This document shows, in pieces, positions 1-8,736 of a DNA stretch of 28,141 nucleotides. The DNA comes from WHSO01 sp050485485 (GTDB taxonomy: Bacteria > Pseudomonadota > Alphaproteobacteria > SMXQ01), in the NCBI GenBank assembly GCA_050485485.1, contig JBJHBM010000029.1:1-28141 (forward strand). The letters run 5' to 3'. Position 1 is the stretch's first letter. Each line of letters starts with the position of its first letter. The notes below the pieces were generated by a model, which saw nothing but the letters and a program-made list of their open reading frames with translations, did no database searches and was not told the DNA's origin. Both the position numbers and the translations under genes were made by a program.

Positions 1-1
1 G

Positions 2-73
2 GCGGTCCCCGTCCCCGGTGCCGAGCCGCCCCGCAACCTGCCGCGCGGCTCGTTCGTCAACATCGTCGTGTAG
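2..73 (+). CDS. 3' end of an unidentified gene (partial)
   Basis: An open frame runs from the window edge to a TAG at 71-73. Its visible C-terminus ends ...PPRNLPRGSFVNIVV. The alternating proline-rich then hydrophobic ending and the stop just before the NUDIX gene make a real gene end plausible. Only 23 residues are visible, too few to assign a family. The next gene is on the same strand 80 bases later, so the two could be co-transcribed. Confidence 0.35.
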   Translation, partial: AVPVPGAEPPRNLPRGSFVNIVV

Positions 74-153
74 GCCGCCGCCCGTCTGCCGCCCCGCTTG
101 TCCCCCGCTTGCCCCCCGCTTGCCGTTGGCCCGCGCGCGGGCCAACATGGGGC

Positions 154-726
154 ATGGCCGGACCCGATCCCTCCTCGCCGCCGGACGGCGCGCCCGGCGC
201 CTTGCGCGGCCCCACGGTCGAGCAGGTGCCGGAAGGCGACGACCGTCCGCGCCTGGTGTGCCCCGACTGCGGCTTCATCCGCTACGACAACCCGAAGGTG
301 GTGGTGGGCGCGGTGGTGACGGAAGGCGACCGCTTCCTGCTGTGCCGGCGCGCGATCGCGCCGCGCCGGGGCTATTGGACCATCCCGGCCGGCTACCTGG
401 AGCTCAACGAATCGCCGGAGGACGGCGCCCGCCGCGAGGCGTGGGAGGAAGCCTGCGCGCGCCTCGATGTGGACGCGCTGCTCGCGGTCTATCACATCCC
501 GCGCATCAGCCAGGTGCAGATGATCTACCGCGCGCGCCTCAGGGACGGCGCTTTCGCCGCCGGGGCCGAGAGCCTGGAGGTCAAGCTGTTCCGCTGGGAG
601 GAGATCCCGTGGGCGGACATCGCCTTCCCCTCGGTCCACTGGGCGCTCCACCACTTCCGCGAGGTCGAGGGCGCGGCCCAGTTCGCCCCTCGCGTCAACC
701 CGCCGGGCGAGCTGGGGGAGATGTGA
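154..726 (+). CDS. NUDIX hydrolase with short Cys-X2-Cys N-terminal motif
   Basis: A 190-residue NUDIX-superfamily hydrolase, probably cleaving a nucleoside diphosphate linked to another group (for example ADP-ribose or NADH type substrates). The exact substrate cannot be read from sequence. The N-terminal part has CPDCG (residues 36-40) followed by YDNPKVVVGAVV, as in alphaproteobacterial NUDIX proteins that start with a reduced zinc-ribbon-like segment. The Nudix box runs from G80 through E86, R94, E95, E98 and E99, the metal-binding helix. The usual Gly near its end is Cys101. I chose the ATG at 154 because an upstream in-frame ATG at 109 adds only low-complexity sequence. It is convergent with the STAS gene downstream. 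Confidence 0.85.
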   Translation: MAGPDPSSPPDGAPGALRGPTVEQVPEGDDRPRLVCPDCGFIRYDNPKVVVGAVVTEGDRFLLCRRAIAPRRGYWTIPAGYLELNESPEDGARREAWEEACARLDVDALLAVYHIPRISQVQMIYRARLRDGAFAAGAESLEVKLFRWEEIPWADIAFPSVHWALHHFREVEGAAQFAPRVNPPGELGEM

Positions 727-809
727 GGGCGCGCGGCATCCCCTACACCCGCTATATCCCCCAGCTCATGGAGCGGGACGTCGCGCGGCGCTGAGGCCGC
801 GCGGCGGCG

Positions 810-1187
810 TCAGCCGGCGGGCGCCGCGGCGACCCAGTCGAGCGCCGCGTTGCTCTCGCCGGGCGGGAAGGCGCGCGCCTCGGTTCGCGGCAGCAGCCTG
901 TCGGCGTAGCCCGCGAGCGCGGCGATCCACTGCTTGTCGCTGACGATCCCCGCCCGCTTGAAGCGGTGCAGGTCGCCCAGCCTGGACAGCCCGTAGCGCA
1001 CGCGCTTGCCGATGGCCTCGGCGGTCATGTCCTCGAGGCCCGCCGCGTCCACCATCATGCCGATGCTCTCGTGCGCGCCGAGCTTCGCCTCGACGGTCTC
1101 GATGACCGTGTCGTAGTCCTCCGCCGTCACCGTGCCCGAGATGCGGAAGGCCGCGACATGGTCCGGCGCGTTCAGAACCTCGATCAT
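810..1187 (-). CDS. SpoIIAA-like STAS-domain protein
   Basis: A 125-residue soluble protein resembling the SpoIIAA-like family (PF11964-type STAS fold). These are small proteins with an alternating beta/alpha core and no known catalytic residues. It starts MIEVLNAPDHVAAFRISGTV and continues with the family-like pattern of a DYDTVIETVEAKL helix and an IGMMVDAAGLEDMT strand-turn. A good AGGAGG ribosome-binding site lies just upstream of the ATG at 1185-1187, which decides the start; a longer open frame exists but has no such signal. It lies 104 bp downstream of ftsY on the same strand. The role is unknown: binding of a nucleotide or small ligand, or a structural role, are possibilities from the family. 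Confidence 0.75.
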   Translation of the reverse strand: MIEVLNAPDHVAAFRISGTVTAEDYDTVIETVEAKLGAHESIGMMVDAAGLEDMTAEAIGKRVRYGLSRLGDLHRFKRAGIVSDKQWIAALAGYADRLLPRTEARAFPPGESNAALDWVAAAPAG

Positions 1188-1291
1188 GGCCGTCCTCCTG
1201 CTGCGGTCGCCGGGTCCATGACTTGGGCCCGTGCCGATACAACAAGACCGCGCCGGGGTTTGTTCCGGGCGGCGGCGAAGATGACGGCGTC

Positions 1292-2269
1292 TCATGCGCC
1301 GTGCGACAGCCCCACCAGCCCCTTCGCGAAGTCGTCCGCCGAGAACGGCTTGAGGTCGTCGATGCCCTCGCCCACGCCGATGGCGTGGAGCGGCAGCCGG
1401 AAGCGGTCGGCCAGCGCCACCACCACGCCGCCCTTGGCGGAGCCGTCGAGCTTGGTCACCACCAGCCCGGTCACGCGCGTGATGTCGCGGAAGGTCTCGG
1501 CCTGGGCGTGGGCGTTCTGCCCGGTGGTGGCGTCGAGCACCAGCAGCGTCGAATGCGGCGCCTCCGGGTCCTGCTTCTTCAGCACGCGCACGATTTTGTC
1601 GAGCTCCGCCATCAGGTCGGCCTTGTTGTGGAGCCGCCCCGCCGTGTCGATCAGCAGCACGTCGGCGCCCCCGGCGCGCGCCGCCGCCACCGCGTCGAAG
1701 GCGACCGCGGCGGCGTCCTTGCTCTCGCCCCGGAAGAACGCGACGCCCGCGCGCTCCGCCCAGACGCCGAGCTGCTCCACCGCCGCCGCGCGGAAGGTGT
1801 CGCCCGCCGCCACCATCACCCTGTGCCCGCGCGACTTCAGCTCGTGGGCGAGCTTGCCGATGGTGGTGGTCTTGCCGGTGCCGTTGACCCCCACCACCAG
1901 CACTACGTGGGGATCGGCCCCGGCGCGGATCTCGAGCGGCGCCGCCAGCGGGCGCAGGATCGCCGCGATCTCCTCGGCGAGCGCCTCGGCCACCTTCTCG
2001 GCCATCTTCCCGGCCATCTTCTCGGTGGGCGCCGCGTCTTCGAAGCGCCGCTTCGCCACCGCGCCCGCGAGCCGCGCCGCCGTCGCCGGGCCCATGTCGG
2101 CCAGGATCAGCAGGTCCTCGAGCTCCTCCAGCGTCGCCGCGTCCACGCGGCGCCCGCCGCCGAAGATCGCGGCGATGCCGCCGGTCAGCGCCTGCGACGA
2201 GCGCCTGAGCCCGGCGCCGAGGCGCGCGAGCCAGCCGCGCTTCCTTTCGTTTCCGCCGCTGTCGGTCAC
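1292..2269 (-). CDS. ftsY: Signal recognition particle receptor FtsY
   Basis: A 325-residue SRP receptor GTPase that docks ribosome-SRP complexes at the inner membrane for co-translational insertion of membrane proteins. A short basic N-terminus (residues 1-40, a likely membrane-contact helix in place of the long acidic A domain of E. coli) precedes the N domain. The G domain shows GVNGTGKTTT (from residue 127), DTFRAAAVEQL, DTAGRLHNKADL, TKLDGSAKGG and GVGEGIDDLKPF, the full SRP-GTPase motif set. It is the last gene of the minus-strand group dapF-mtaB-ftsY. Its partner GTPase gene ffh lies 2.6 kb away on the opposite strand, an arrangement that keeps both SRP GTPases in one locus. Confidence 0.97.
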   Translation of the reverse strand: MTDSGGNERKRGWLARLGAGLRRSSQALTGGIAAIFGGGRRVDAATLEELEDLLILADMGPATAARLAGAVAKRRFEDAAPTEKMAGKMAEKVAEALAEEIAAILRPLAAPLEIRAGADPHVVLVVGVNGTGKTTTIGKLAHELKSRGHRVMVAAGDTFRAAAVEQLGVWAERAGVAFFRGESKDAAAVAFDAVAAARAGGADVLLIDTAGRLHNKADLMAELDKIVRVLKKQDPEAPHSTLLVLDATTGQNAHAQAETFRDITRVTGLVVTKLDGSAKGGVVVALADRFRLPLHAIGVGEGIDDLKPFSADDFAKGLVGLSHGA

Positions 2270-2365
2270 GGGTTCGGTACCGAGGTCATGCGTTCTCCTA
2301 CACCGTCATGCGCGGATTTGATCGACCTTCGCGGGGCATGAGGACGGAGAGATGGTCGGGGGCCC

Positions 2366-3730
2366 TCATCCGACGACCACGCCCTCCAGCCGCCCGTCGC
2401 GGGCCGCGACGATGCGCGCGCGCACCACGTCGCCCGCCCGCGCGCCGCCCGTGCGGGCATCGCCCGCGCCTGTCGTGTCCGTGCCCGTCGTGTCCGTAAG
2501 CGCCACATGGGCGTAGCGCGGCGTGCGGCCGAGGCCGGGGCGCTCCACCAGCACCGCCTCGACGCCGCCGACGCAGGCCGCAAGGAAGCGGTCGCGCGCG
2601 GCCTCGCCCGTCTCGCGCAGGAGGCGCGCGCGCGCCTTCACCGCGGCGCCGTCCACCTGGGGCATGCGCGCGGCCGGCGTGCCGGGGCGCGGCGAGAACG
2701 GGAACACGTGCAGCCACACGAGCCCGGCGTCGGCCACCAGCGCCAGCGTGTTCTCGAACATGGCGTCGGTCTCGGTCGGGAAGCCCGCGATCAGGTCGGC
2801 GCCGAACGCGACCTCGGGGCGCTTCGCCCGCACCGCGCGGCAGAAGTCGATGGCCTGGGCGCGGGTGTGGCGGCGCTTCATGCGCTTCAGCACCATGTCG
2901 TCGCCCGCCTGCAGGCTGAGGTGCAGGTGCGGCATCACGCGCGGCTCCTCGGTCACCAGCCGGAACAGCTCGTCGTCCACCTCGGCGACGTCGAGGGAGG
3001 AGAGCCGCAGCCGGTCGAGCTCCGGCACACGGTCGAGCAGGCCGCGCACCATGCGGCCGAGGGCGGGGCGGCCCGGCAGGTCGGCGCCGTAGGCGGTGAG
3101 GTCGACGCCGGTCAGCACCATCTCGCGGTAGCCCGCCGCGGCGAGGCGCGCGGCCTGGGCGGCGACGGCGTCGAGCGGCGCCGAGCGCGACGGCCCGCGC
3201 CCATAGGGGATGATGCAGAAGGTGCAGCGGTGGTCGCAGCCCTGCTGGACCTCGACGAAGGCGCGCGCGCGGCCGGCGAAGTCGGTCACCGGGCGGTCGG
3301 CGATGCGGCGCGCGGCCCCGGCGCGGGCCTCGGGCCCGTGGGCGTCGGACACCGCGACGCGCGCCATCCCGTCCCCGCGCGCGAGGCGGTCGAAGCTCGC
3401 CGGGTCCATCTTCTCGGCGTTGCCGAGCACGTGGTCCACCTCGGGCATGGCCGCGAAGGACGCCGGGTCGATCTGGGCGGCGCAGCCGGTGACGACGATG
3501 GTGGCGCCCGCGCGTGCGCGGCGCGCGCGGCGGATCGCCTGGCGCGCCTGGCGCTCGGCGTCGGCGGTGACGGCGCAGGAGTTGACGATGACGGCGTCCC
3601 CGAGCCCGGCGCGCGCGGCGTGGGCGCGCATCGCCTCGGCCTCGAAGGCATTGAGCCGGCAGCCGAAGCTCACCACCTCGGCTGGTGCCGGCGTCCGTGT
3701 CCGTGTGGGCGCCGCCGCCTTCGCGGTCAT
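2366..3730 (-). CDS. mtaB: tRNA t6A37 methylthiotransferase MtaB
   Basis: A 454-residue radical-SAM methylthiotransferase that converts t6A to ms2t6A at position 37 of ANN-decoding tRNAs. The N-terminal MTTase domain has the three cluster-binding cysteines C24 (FGCRLN), C52 (NSCAVT) and C83 (VTGCAAQ). The radical-SAM core has C165-X3-C169-X2-C172 in QQGCDHRCTFCIIPYGRG. A C-terminal TRAM-like region ends GDVVRARIVAARDGRLEGVVVG. The start at 3730 overlaps the dapF stop by 4 bases, implying translational coupling. A Thr/Gly/Asp-rich insertion in the C-terminal region is encoded by 15-bp tandem repeats. MiaB, the i6A-acting relative, is the alternative, but the FGCRLN start and the dapF neighbour favour MtaB. 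Confidence 0.93.
   Translation of the reverse strand: MTAKAAAPTRTRTPAPAEVVSFGCRLNAFEAEAMRAHAARAGLGDAVIVNSCAVTADAERQARQAIRRARRARAGATIVVTGCAAQIDPASFAAMPEVDHVLGNAEKMDPASFDRLARGDGMARVAVSDAHGPEARAGAARRIADRPVTDFAGRARAFVEVQQGCDHRCTFCIIPYGRGPSRSAPLDAVAAQAARLAAAGYREMVLTGVDLTAYGADLPGRPALGRMVRGLLDRVPELDRLRLSSLDVAEVDDELFRLVTEEPRVMPHLHLSLQAGDDMVLKRMKRRHTRAQAIDFCRAVRAKRPEVAFGADLIAGFPTETDAMFENTLALVADAGLVWLHVFPFSPRPGTPAARMPQVDGAAVKARARLLRETGEAARDRFLAACVGGVEAVLVERPGLGRTPRYAHVALTDTTGTDTTGAGDARTGGARAGDVVRARIVAARDGRLEGVVVG
2472..2497 (-). repeat. 15-bp in-frame tandem repeat inside mtaB
   Basis: An 11-base word, GTCGTGTCCGT on the plus strand, recurs at 2472-2482 and 2487-2497, a period of 15 bases. On the coding strand it encodes two DTTG-type units in the C-terminal part of MtaB. 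It is in frame, so copy change would add or remove five residues. The location matches a linker just before the terminal strands of the TRAM-like domain. Confidence 0.6.
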
Positions 3731-4620
3731 CGCCCGTCCCCGATCAGCGCGGGCGCGAGCAGGCCGGTGAAGGCGACCGCGACCGGGCCGGTCATCAGCA
3801 CGTGGTCGTCGCGTTCGCGCCATTCGACCGTGAGCGTGCCGCCGTCGAGCGCGCAGGCGACGCGTCGGTCCGTAAGCTTGCGGCGGTGCGCGTTGACCAC
3901 GGCGGCGCAGGCGCCGGTGGCGCAGGCGCGCGTCAGCCCGGCGCCGCGCTCCCACACCCGCAGCCGGAGGCGGCCGCGGTCCAGCACCTGGGCGAAGCCG
4001 ATGTTGGCGCGCTCCGGGAACAGCGGGTCGCGCTCGAGGCCGGGGCCGAGGGCGGCGACGTCGAGGGCGTCCGCGTCGGGCACGAAGAAGGTCGCGTGCG
4101 GGTTGCCCATCGAGCACGCGGCCGGGTCCGCGACCGGCCCGGCGCCGAGATCGACGTGCAGGGTGTCCATCTCGCGGGCGAGCGGAATCTCGCGCCAGCC
4201 GAGGCGCGGCGGGCCCATGTCCACGGTGATGCCGTCGGCGGTGCCGGCGCCCAGCAGCAGTCCGGCCTCGGTCTCGATCACCGCGCTGTCCTCGCCCGAT
4301 TCCTCCATCAGGAGCGCGGCGACGCAGCGGGTCGCGTTGCCGCAGGCGGCGGAGGCGCCGCCGTCGGCGTTGCGGATCGCCATGAAGGCCCGGGCGTCGC
4401 GGTGGCGGGCGGGGGTCAGCACGATCAGCTGGTCGCAGCCGACCCCGGTGCGGCGGTCGGCGATGCGGCGCGCGGCGGCCGGGCCGATCTCGAGCGGCGG
4501 CGCGCCCGGGGGGCCGGCGCGGCGCGCGTCCACGATCACGAAGTCGTTGCCGAGCCCGTGCATCTTGATGAAGGGGATCCCGTCGAAGGGAGTTCCGTCC
4601 GTGGAGGCGTCTCCGTCCAT
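3727..4620 (-). CDS. dapF: Diaminopimelate epimerase
   Basis: A 297-residue PLP-independent epimerase converting LL- to meso-diaminopimelate, used for lysine and peptidoglycan. The two catalytic cysteines are visible: C93 in AACGNATRC and C233 in RACATGACA, one per pseudo-symmetric half. Other family landmarks are KMHGLGNDFVIVDAR near the N-terminus, GVGCDQLIVL, and MGNPHATFFV. The first gene of the minus-strand group, it overlaps mtaB by 4 bases. I took the ATG at 4620; the second Met (residue 20, in KMHGLGNDF) is an alternative because many orthologues begin close to it. Neither start has a clear ribosome-binding site, and a predicted promoter sits directly against the first ATG. Confidence 0.95.
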   Translation of the reverse strand: MDGDASTDGTPFDGIPFIKMHGLGNDFVIVDARRAGPPGAPPLEIGPAAARRIADRRTGVGCDQLIVLTPARHRDARAFMAIRNADGGASAACGNATRCVAALLMEESGEDSAVIETEAGLLLGAGTADGITVDMGPPRLGWREIPLAREMDTLHVDLGAGPVADPAACSMGNPHATFFVPDADALDVAALGPGLERDPLFPERANIGFAQVLDRGRLRLRVWERGAGLTRACATGACAAVVNAHRRKLTDRRVACALDGGTLTVEWRERDDHVLMTGPVAVAFTGLLAPALIGDGR

Positions 4621-4627
4621 GAGGGGG

Positions 4628-4657
4628 CTTATATGGTCCGCCCGCGGTTTTAGGCAA
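4628..4657 (-). promoter_or_regulatory. Predicted sigma70-type promoter for dapF-mtaB-ftsY
   Basis: Read on the minus strand, TTGCCT (4657-4652) is followed 18 bases later by TATAAG (4633-4628). The short AT-rich patch stands out in GC-rich DNA. The -10 is only 7 bases from the annotated dapF ATG, which would give a leaderless or nearly leaderless message. No experimental evidence. Confidence 0.4.
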
Positions 4658-4711
4658 ACGCTTTCGGGGTTTCAGGGGGGGCCGGGAGGGGTTTTGGCAG
4701 GCCCGATCCGC

Positions 4712-4740
4712 TTGACTTGCGGGGGGCGTTCCCCCTACAG
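4712..4740 (+). promoter_or_regulatory. Predicted housekeeping promoter for ffh-rpsP-rimM-trmD-rplS
   Basis: TTGACT at 4712-4717, a 17-base spacer, then CTACAG at 4735-4740. This resembles alphaproteobacterial housekeeping promoters (TTGAC, then a CTA-starting -10). It lies about 120 bp upstream of the ffh ATG in the 239-bp divergent region 4621-4859, which otherwise shows no gene. A nearly identical -35 block (TTGACTTGC) precedes sdhC. Confidence 0.5.
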
Positions 4741-4859
4741 TCCGCCCGCTCTCGACCGACCCGACAGAGAGCTTCCCGGCCCGGCCGGGAGGTCCGCCAG
4801 CCCGCGAGTCTCGCGCACTGGCGCCTTTGCCGTTTGGGAATTTGTGTAAGGAATCCAGG

Positions 4860-6266
<1,407 letters not shown>

Positions 6267-6393
6267 GCGGCCTTCGGCGCGTCCGGCGGCACGCTTTCGG
6301 GCGCAACGGTGCGACCGGGCGTCACGCAAAAGCAGGCATGGGAAACACTTCGACCGACATTCGCACTCACCGAAAAGGACATAGAGAGACAGC

Positions 6394-6819
6394 ATGGCAC
6401 TCAAGATCAGACTTTCCCGCGGCGGCGCGAAGAAGCGCCCGTTCTACCGTATCGTGGTCGCCGATTCGCGCTCGCCCCGCGACGGCCGCTTCATCGAGCG
6501 GCTCGGCCATTTCGACCCGATGCTGCCCAAGGACAGCGACAAGCGCGTGCTCCTCAAGGAGGAGCGCATCCGCCACTGGCTCGCCTCGGGCGCGACGCCG
6601 TCGCCCCGGGTGCAGACGTTCCTGGCGGCCGCCGGCCTCGCCGAGAAGCCGAAGGTCCCGGACCAGACCAAGAAGCATCTGCCCAAGGCCAAGGCGCAGG
6701 AGCGCCTGAAGGCGGCGGAAGAGGCGCAGAAGGCGGCGGAAGAAGCGGCGGCCGCGCCCGCCGAGGCCCCCGCGGCCGCGGCCGCGGCCGAAGCGCCCGC
6801 CGAGGGCGCCGGGGCCTGA
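6394..6819 (+). CDS. rpsP: 30S ribosomal protein S16 with Ala-rich C-terminal extension
   Basis: A 141-residue S16, needed for 30S assembly (contacts the 5' and central domains of 16S rRNA). Residues 1 to about 85 match the family: ALKIRLSRGGAKKRPFYRIV, VADSRSPRDGRFIERLGHFDP, a helix and a TPSPRVQTFL-like end. After KHLPKAKAQERL comes a low-complexity tail of Ala, Glu and Pro, absent from the roughly 80-residue E. coli protein. Purine-rich sequence precedes the ATG. The gene sits between ffh and rimM in the conserved order ffh-rpsP-rimM-trmD-rplS. The 127-bp gap after ffh shows no gene. Confidence 0.95.
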   Translation: MALKIRLSRGGAKKRPFYRIVVADSRSPRDGRFIERLGHFDPMLPKDSDKRVLLKEERIRHWLASGATPSPRVQTFLAAAGLAEKPKVPDQTKKHLPKAKAQERLKAAEEAQKAAEEAAAAPAEAPAAAAAAEAPAEGAGA

Positions 6820-6838
6820 GGGCCGCGGCGCGCGGGCG

Positions 6839-7399
6839 ATGACGGCTGCGCGCGACCGGGTGGCGCTCGGCGTCGTCGGCCGGCCGCACGGGGTCCGGGG
6901 GCTGGTGCGCATCCGCCCCTACACCGCGCGGCCCGGCGACGTCGCCGCCTACGGGCCGGTGGCTTTGGCCGACGGACGGCGCTTCGCCGTCGAAGTGGTG
7001 GCCGAGGCCAAGGGCTGGGTGACGGCGCGGCTCGAGGGGATCGAGGACCGCGACGCGGCGGCGGCGCTCGCCGGGCAGGAGCTGTTCGTGCCCCGCGGCG
7101 CGCTGCCGGCGCCGGCGCCGGGGGAATACTACCTCCACGACCTGATCGGCCTCCGGGCCGCGGGCGCGGACGGGACGGAGATGGGTCGCGTGGTGGCGGT
7201 CCACGATTTCGGGGCGGGGCCGATCCTGGAGATCGGGCCCGGCAAGGACGACGCGGGGGCCACGGTGATGGTGCCGTTCACCGATGCCGCGGTGCCCGAG
7301 GTGGATCTCGACGGCGGGCGTCTCGTGGTGGAGGCGCCGCCGGAGCTGCTGAACGGGAACGTCCCTTCGCGGGGACGCCGGGAGGACGAGGATGGTTGA
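6839..7399 (+). CDS. rimM: Ribosome maturation factor RimM
   Basis: A 186-residue assembly factor for the 30S head, binding S19. The N-terminal RimM domain begins VALGVVGRPHGVRGLVRIRPYT, and the C-terminal PRC-barrel follows from about residue 95 (EYYLHDLIGLRA). Further family features are the strand GRVVAVHDFGAGPILEI and the signature end VMVPFTDAAVPEVDLDGGRL. A short Gly/Arg/Asp/Glu tail follows. It begins 20 bases after rpsP and its last 8 bases overlap the trmD start, so the three genes are probably translated from one message. Assignment rests on both domains and on position. Confidence 0.95.
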   Translation: MTAARDRVALGVVGRPHGVRGLVRIRPYTARPGDVAAYGPVALADGRRFAVEVVAEAKGWVTARLEGIEDRDAAAALAGQELFVPRGALPAPAPGEYYLHDLIGLRAAGADGTEMGRVVAVHDFGAGPILEIGPGKDDAGATVMVPFTDAAVPEVDLDGGRLVVEAPPELLNGNVPSRGRREDEDG

Positions 7400-8126
7400 G
7401 GCGGAAGGACAGGTCTGGACGGCGTCGGTCGCCACCCTGTTCCCGGACATGTTTCCGGGGCCGCTCGGCCATTCGCTCGCGGGCCGGGCGCTGGCGGAGG
7501 GCCGCTGGCGCCTCGAAACGGTGGACATTCGCGGGTTCGCGCGCGATAAACACCGCACCGTGGACGACACCCCTTTCGGCGGTGGCCCGTCCATGGTGTT
7601 CAAGCCCGACGTGGTGGACGCCGCGATGGCGGCGGCGGAGGCGAAGGCTCCCGGCGCGCCGGCGCTCTACCTGAGCCCGCGCGGGCGGCTGCTCACCCAG
7701 GAGCGGGTGCGCGCGCTGGCGGCGGGCCCGGGCGTGGCGATCCTGTGCGGGCGCTACGAGGGCGTGGACGAGCGGGTGATCGAGGCGCGGGGGCTCGAGG
7801 AGGTGAGCCTCGGCGACTTCATCCTGTCGGGCGGCGAGCCCGCGGCGCTCGCGCTGATCGACGCCTGCGTGCGGCTGCTGCCGGGCGTGGTGGGCAACGA
7901 GGCGAGCCTCGCCGAGGAGAGCTTCGAGGCGGGGCTGCTGGAGTACCCGCTTTATACGCGGCCCCAGGCGTGGCGGGGCCGCACGGTGCCGGAGGTGCTG
8001 GTCTCCGGCCACCACGAGAAGGTCCGGGCCTGGCGGCTCGACCAGATGGAGAGGATCACGCGCGCCCGGCGCCCCGATCTGTGGGACCGTTACGCGGCGC
8101 GCAAGGCGGCCAAGGCCAAGGTATGA
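7392..8126 (+). CDS. trmD: tRNA (guanine37-N1)-methyltransferase TrmD
   Basis: A 244-residue SPOUT-class enzyme that uses SAM to make m1G37 in tRNAs with G36-G37, preventing +1 frameshifting. Visible family landmarks: TLFPDMFPGPLGHSLAGRAL, RTVDDTPFGGGPSMVFKPD, YLSPRGRLLTQERVRALA, then the knotted SAM-site loop LCGRYEGVDERVIE and SLGDFILSGGEPAAL. The C-terminal domain has EVLVSGHHEKVRAWR. It overlaps rimM by 8 bases and is followed after 57 bp by rplS. Start at 7392 is favoured by coupling; residues before WTASVATLFP are not conserved, so a slightly later start cannot be excluded. Confidence 0.96.
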   Translation: MVEAEGQVWTASVATLFPDMFPGPLGHSLAGRALAEGRWRLETVDIRGFARDKHRTVDDTPFGGGPSMVFKPDVVDAAMAAAEAKAPGAPALYLSPRGRLLTQERVRALAAGPGVAILCGRYEGVDERVIEARGLEEVSLGDFILSGGEPAALALIDACVRLLPGVVGNEASLAEESFEAGLLEYPLYTRPQAWRGRTVPEVLVSGHHEKVRAWRLDQMERITRARRPDLWDRYAARKAAKAKV

Positions 8127-8183
8127 GGCCGAAGGGTTAAACGGAGCGGGGCCGCGCGCCCCGCGCATCGAAGGAAGAGAACG

Positions 8184-8681
8184 ATGAATATCGTCGAGCA
8201 GGTTTCGAAGAAGGAAATGGAGCGCCTCGCCGCCAAGCGCGGCGTGCCGCCGTTCACGCCGGGCGACACCGTGCGGGTCGCGGTCAGGGTGGTGGAAGGC
8301 ACGCGCGAGCGCGTCCAGTCGTTCGAGGGCGTGTGCATCGCCCGCAAGAACGCCGGGCTCAACTCGTCCTTCACCGTGCGTAAGATCTCCTACGGCGAGG
8401 GCGTGGAGCGCGTGTTCCCGCTCTATTCGCCCAACATCGTCGAGATCGAGGTCAAGCGGCAGGGCGCCGTGCGCCGCGCCAAGCTTTATTACCTGCGCGG
8501 CCGGCGCGGCAAGTCGGCCCGCATCGCCGAGACCACCGGCGTGCGCGCCCAGCGCGGCGCCTTCGTCCCCGGCGCCGACCAGCCCAACGTCGCCGTGGCC
8601 TCCGAGATCGCGGAGACCCCCGTCGAGACCCCCACCGAGACCCAGGCCGGGCCGGCGGCGGAAGAGGCCAAGAAGGACTGA
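8184..8681 (+). CDS. rplS: 50S ribosomal protein L19 with acidic C-terminal extension
   Basis: A 165-residue L19, a protein at the 30S-50S interface. The core matches the family: MNIVEQVSKKEMERLA, PPFTPGDTVRVAVRVVEGTRERVQSFEGV, the central FTVRKISYGEGVERVFPLYSP and KLYYLRGRRGKSARI. E. coli L19 is 115 residues. Here about 45 extra residues follow, starting VRAQRGAFVPGADQ and ending in Thr/Glu/Pro-rich acidic sequence. A strong AAGGAAGAG ribosome-binding site precedes the ATG. Last gene of the translation group; a GC hairpin and a C-tract follow it before leuC. Confidence 0.96.
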   Translation: MNIVEQVSKKEMERLAAKRGVPPFTPGDTVRVAVRVVEGTRERVQSFEGVCIARKNAGLNSSFTVRKISYGEGVERVFPLYSPNIVEIEVKRQGAVRRAKLYYLRGRRGKSARIAETTGVRAQRGAFVPGADQPNVAVASEIAETPVETPTETQAGPAAEEAKKD

Positions 8682-8690
8682 GCATGAGCG

Positions 8691-8713
8691 GCGGGGGCGC
8701 CGCCCCCCCCCCG
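8691..8713 (+). other. GC hairpin with a 10-C homopolymer between rplS and leuC
   Basis: GGGGGC (8693-8698), loop GCC, GCCCCC (8702-8707) forms a 6-bp stem whose right arm is part of an uninterrupted run of ten C (8703-8712). There is no U-tract, so it is not a standard intrinsic terminator. Transcription may read through into leuC, whose AGAGGAG-type site follows directly. Long homopolymers are also common places for length errors in assemblies. Confidence 0.5.
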
Positions 8714-8736
8714 CCCCGGTAGAGGAGCGTGACCCG

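Noticed and set aside
1188..1291. Promoter or terminator between ftsY and the STAS gene
   Set aside because: A TTGTAT-like word is present on the minus strand but with no acceptable partner element, and no convincing hairpin with a U-tract.
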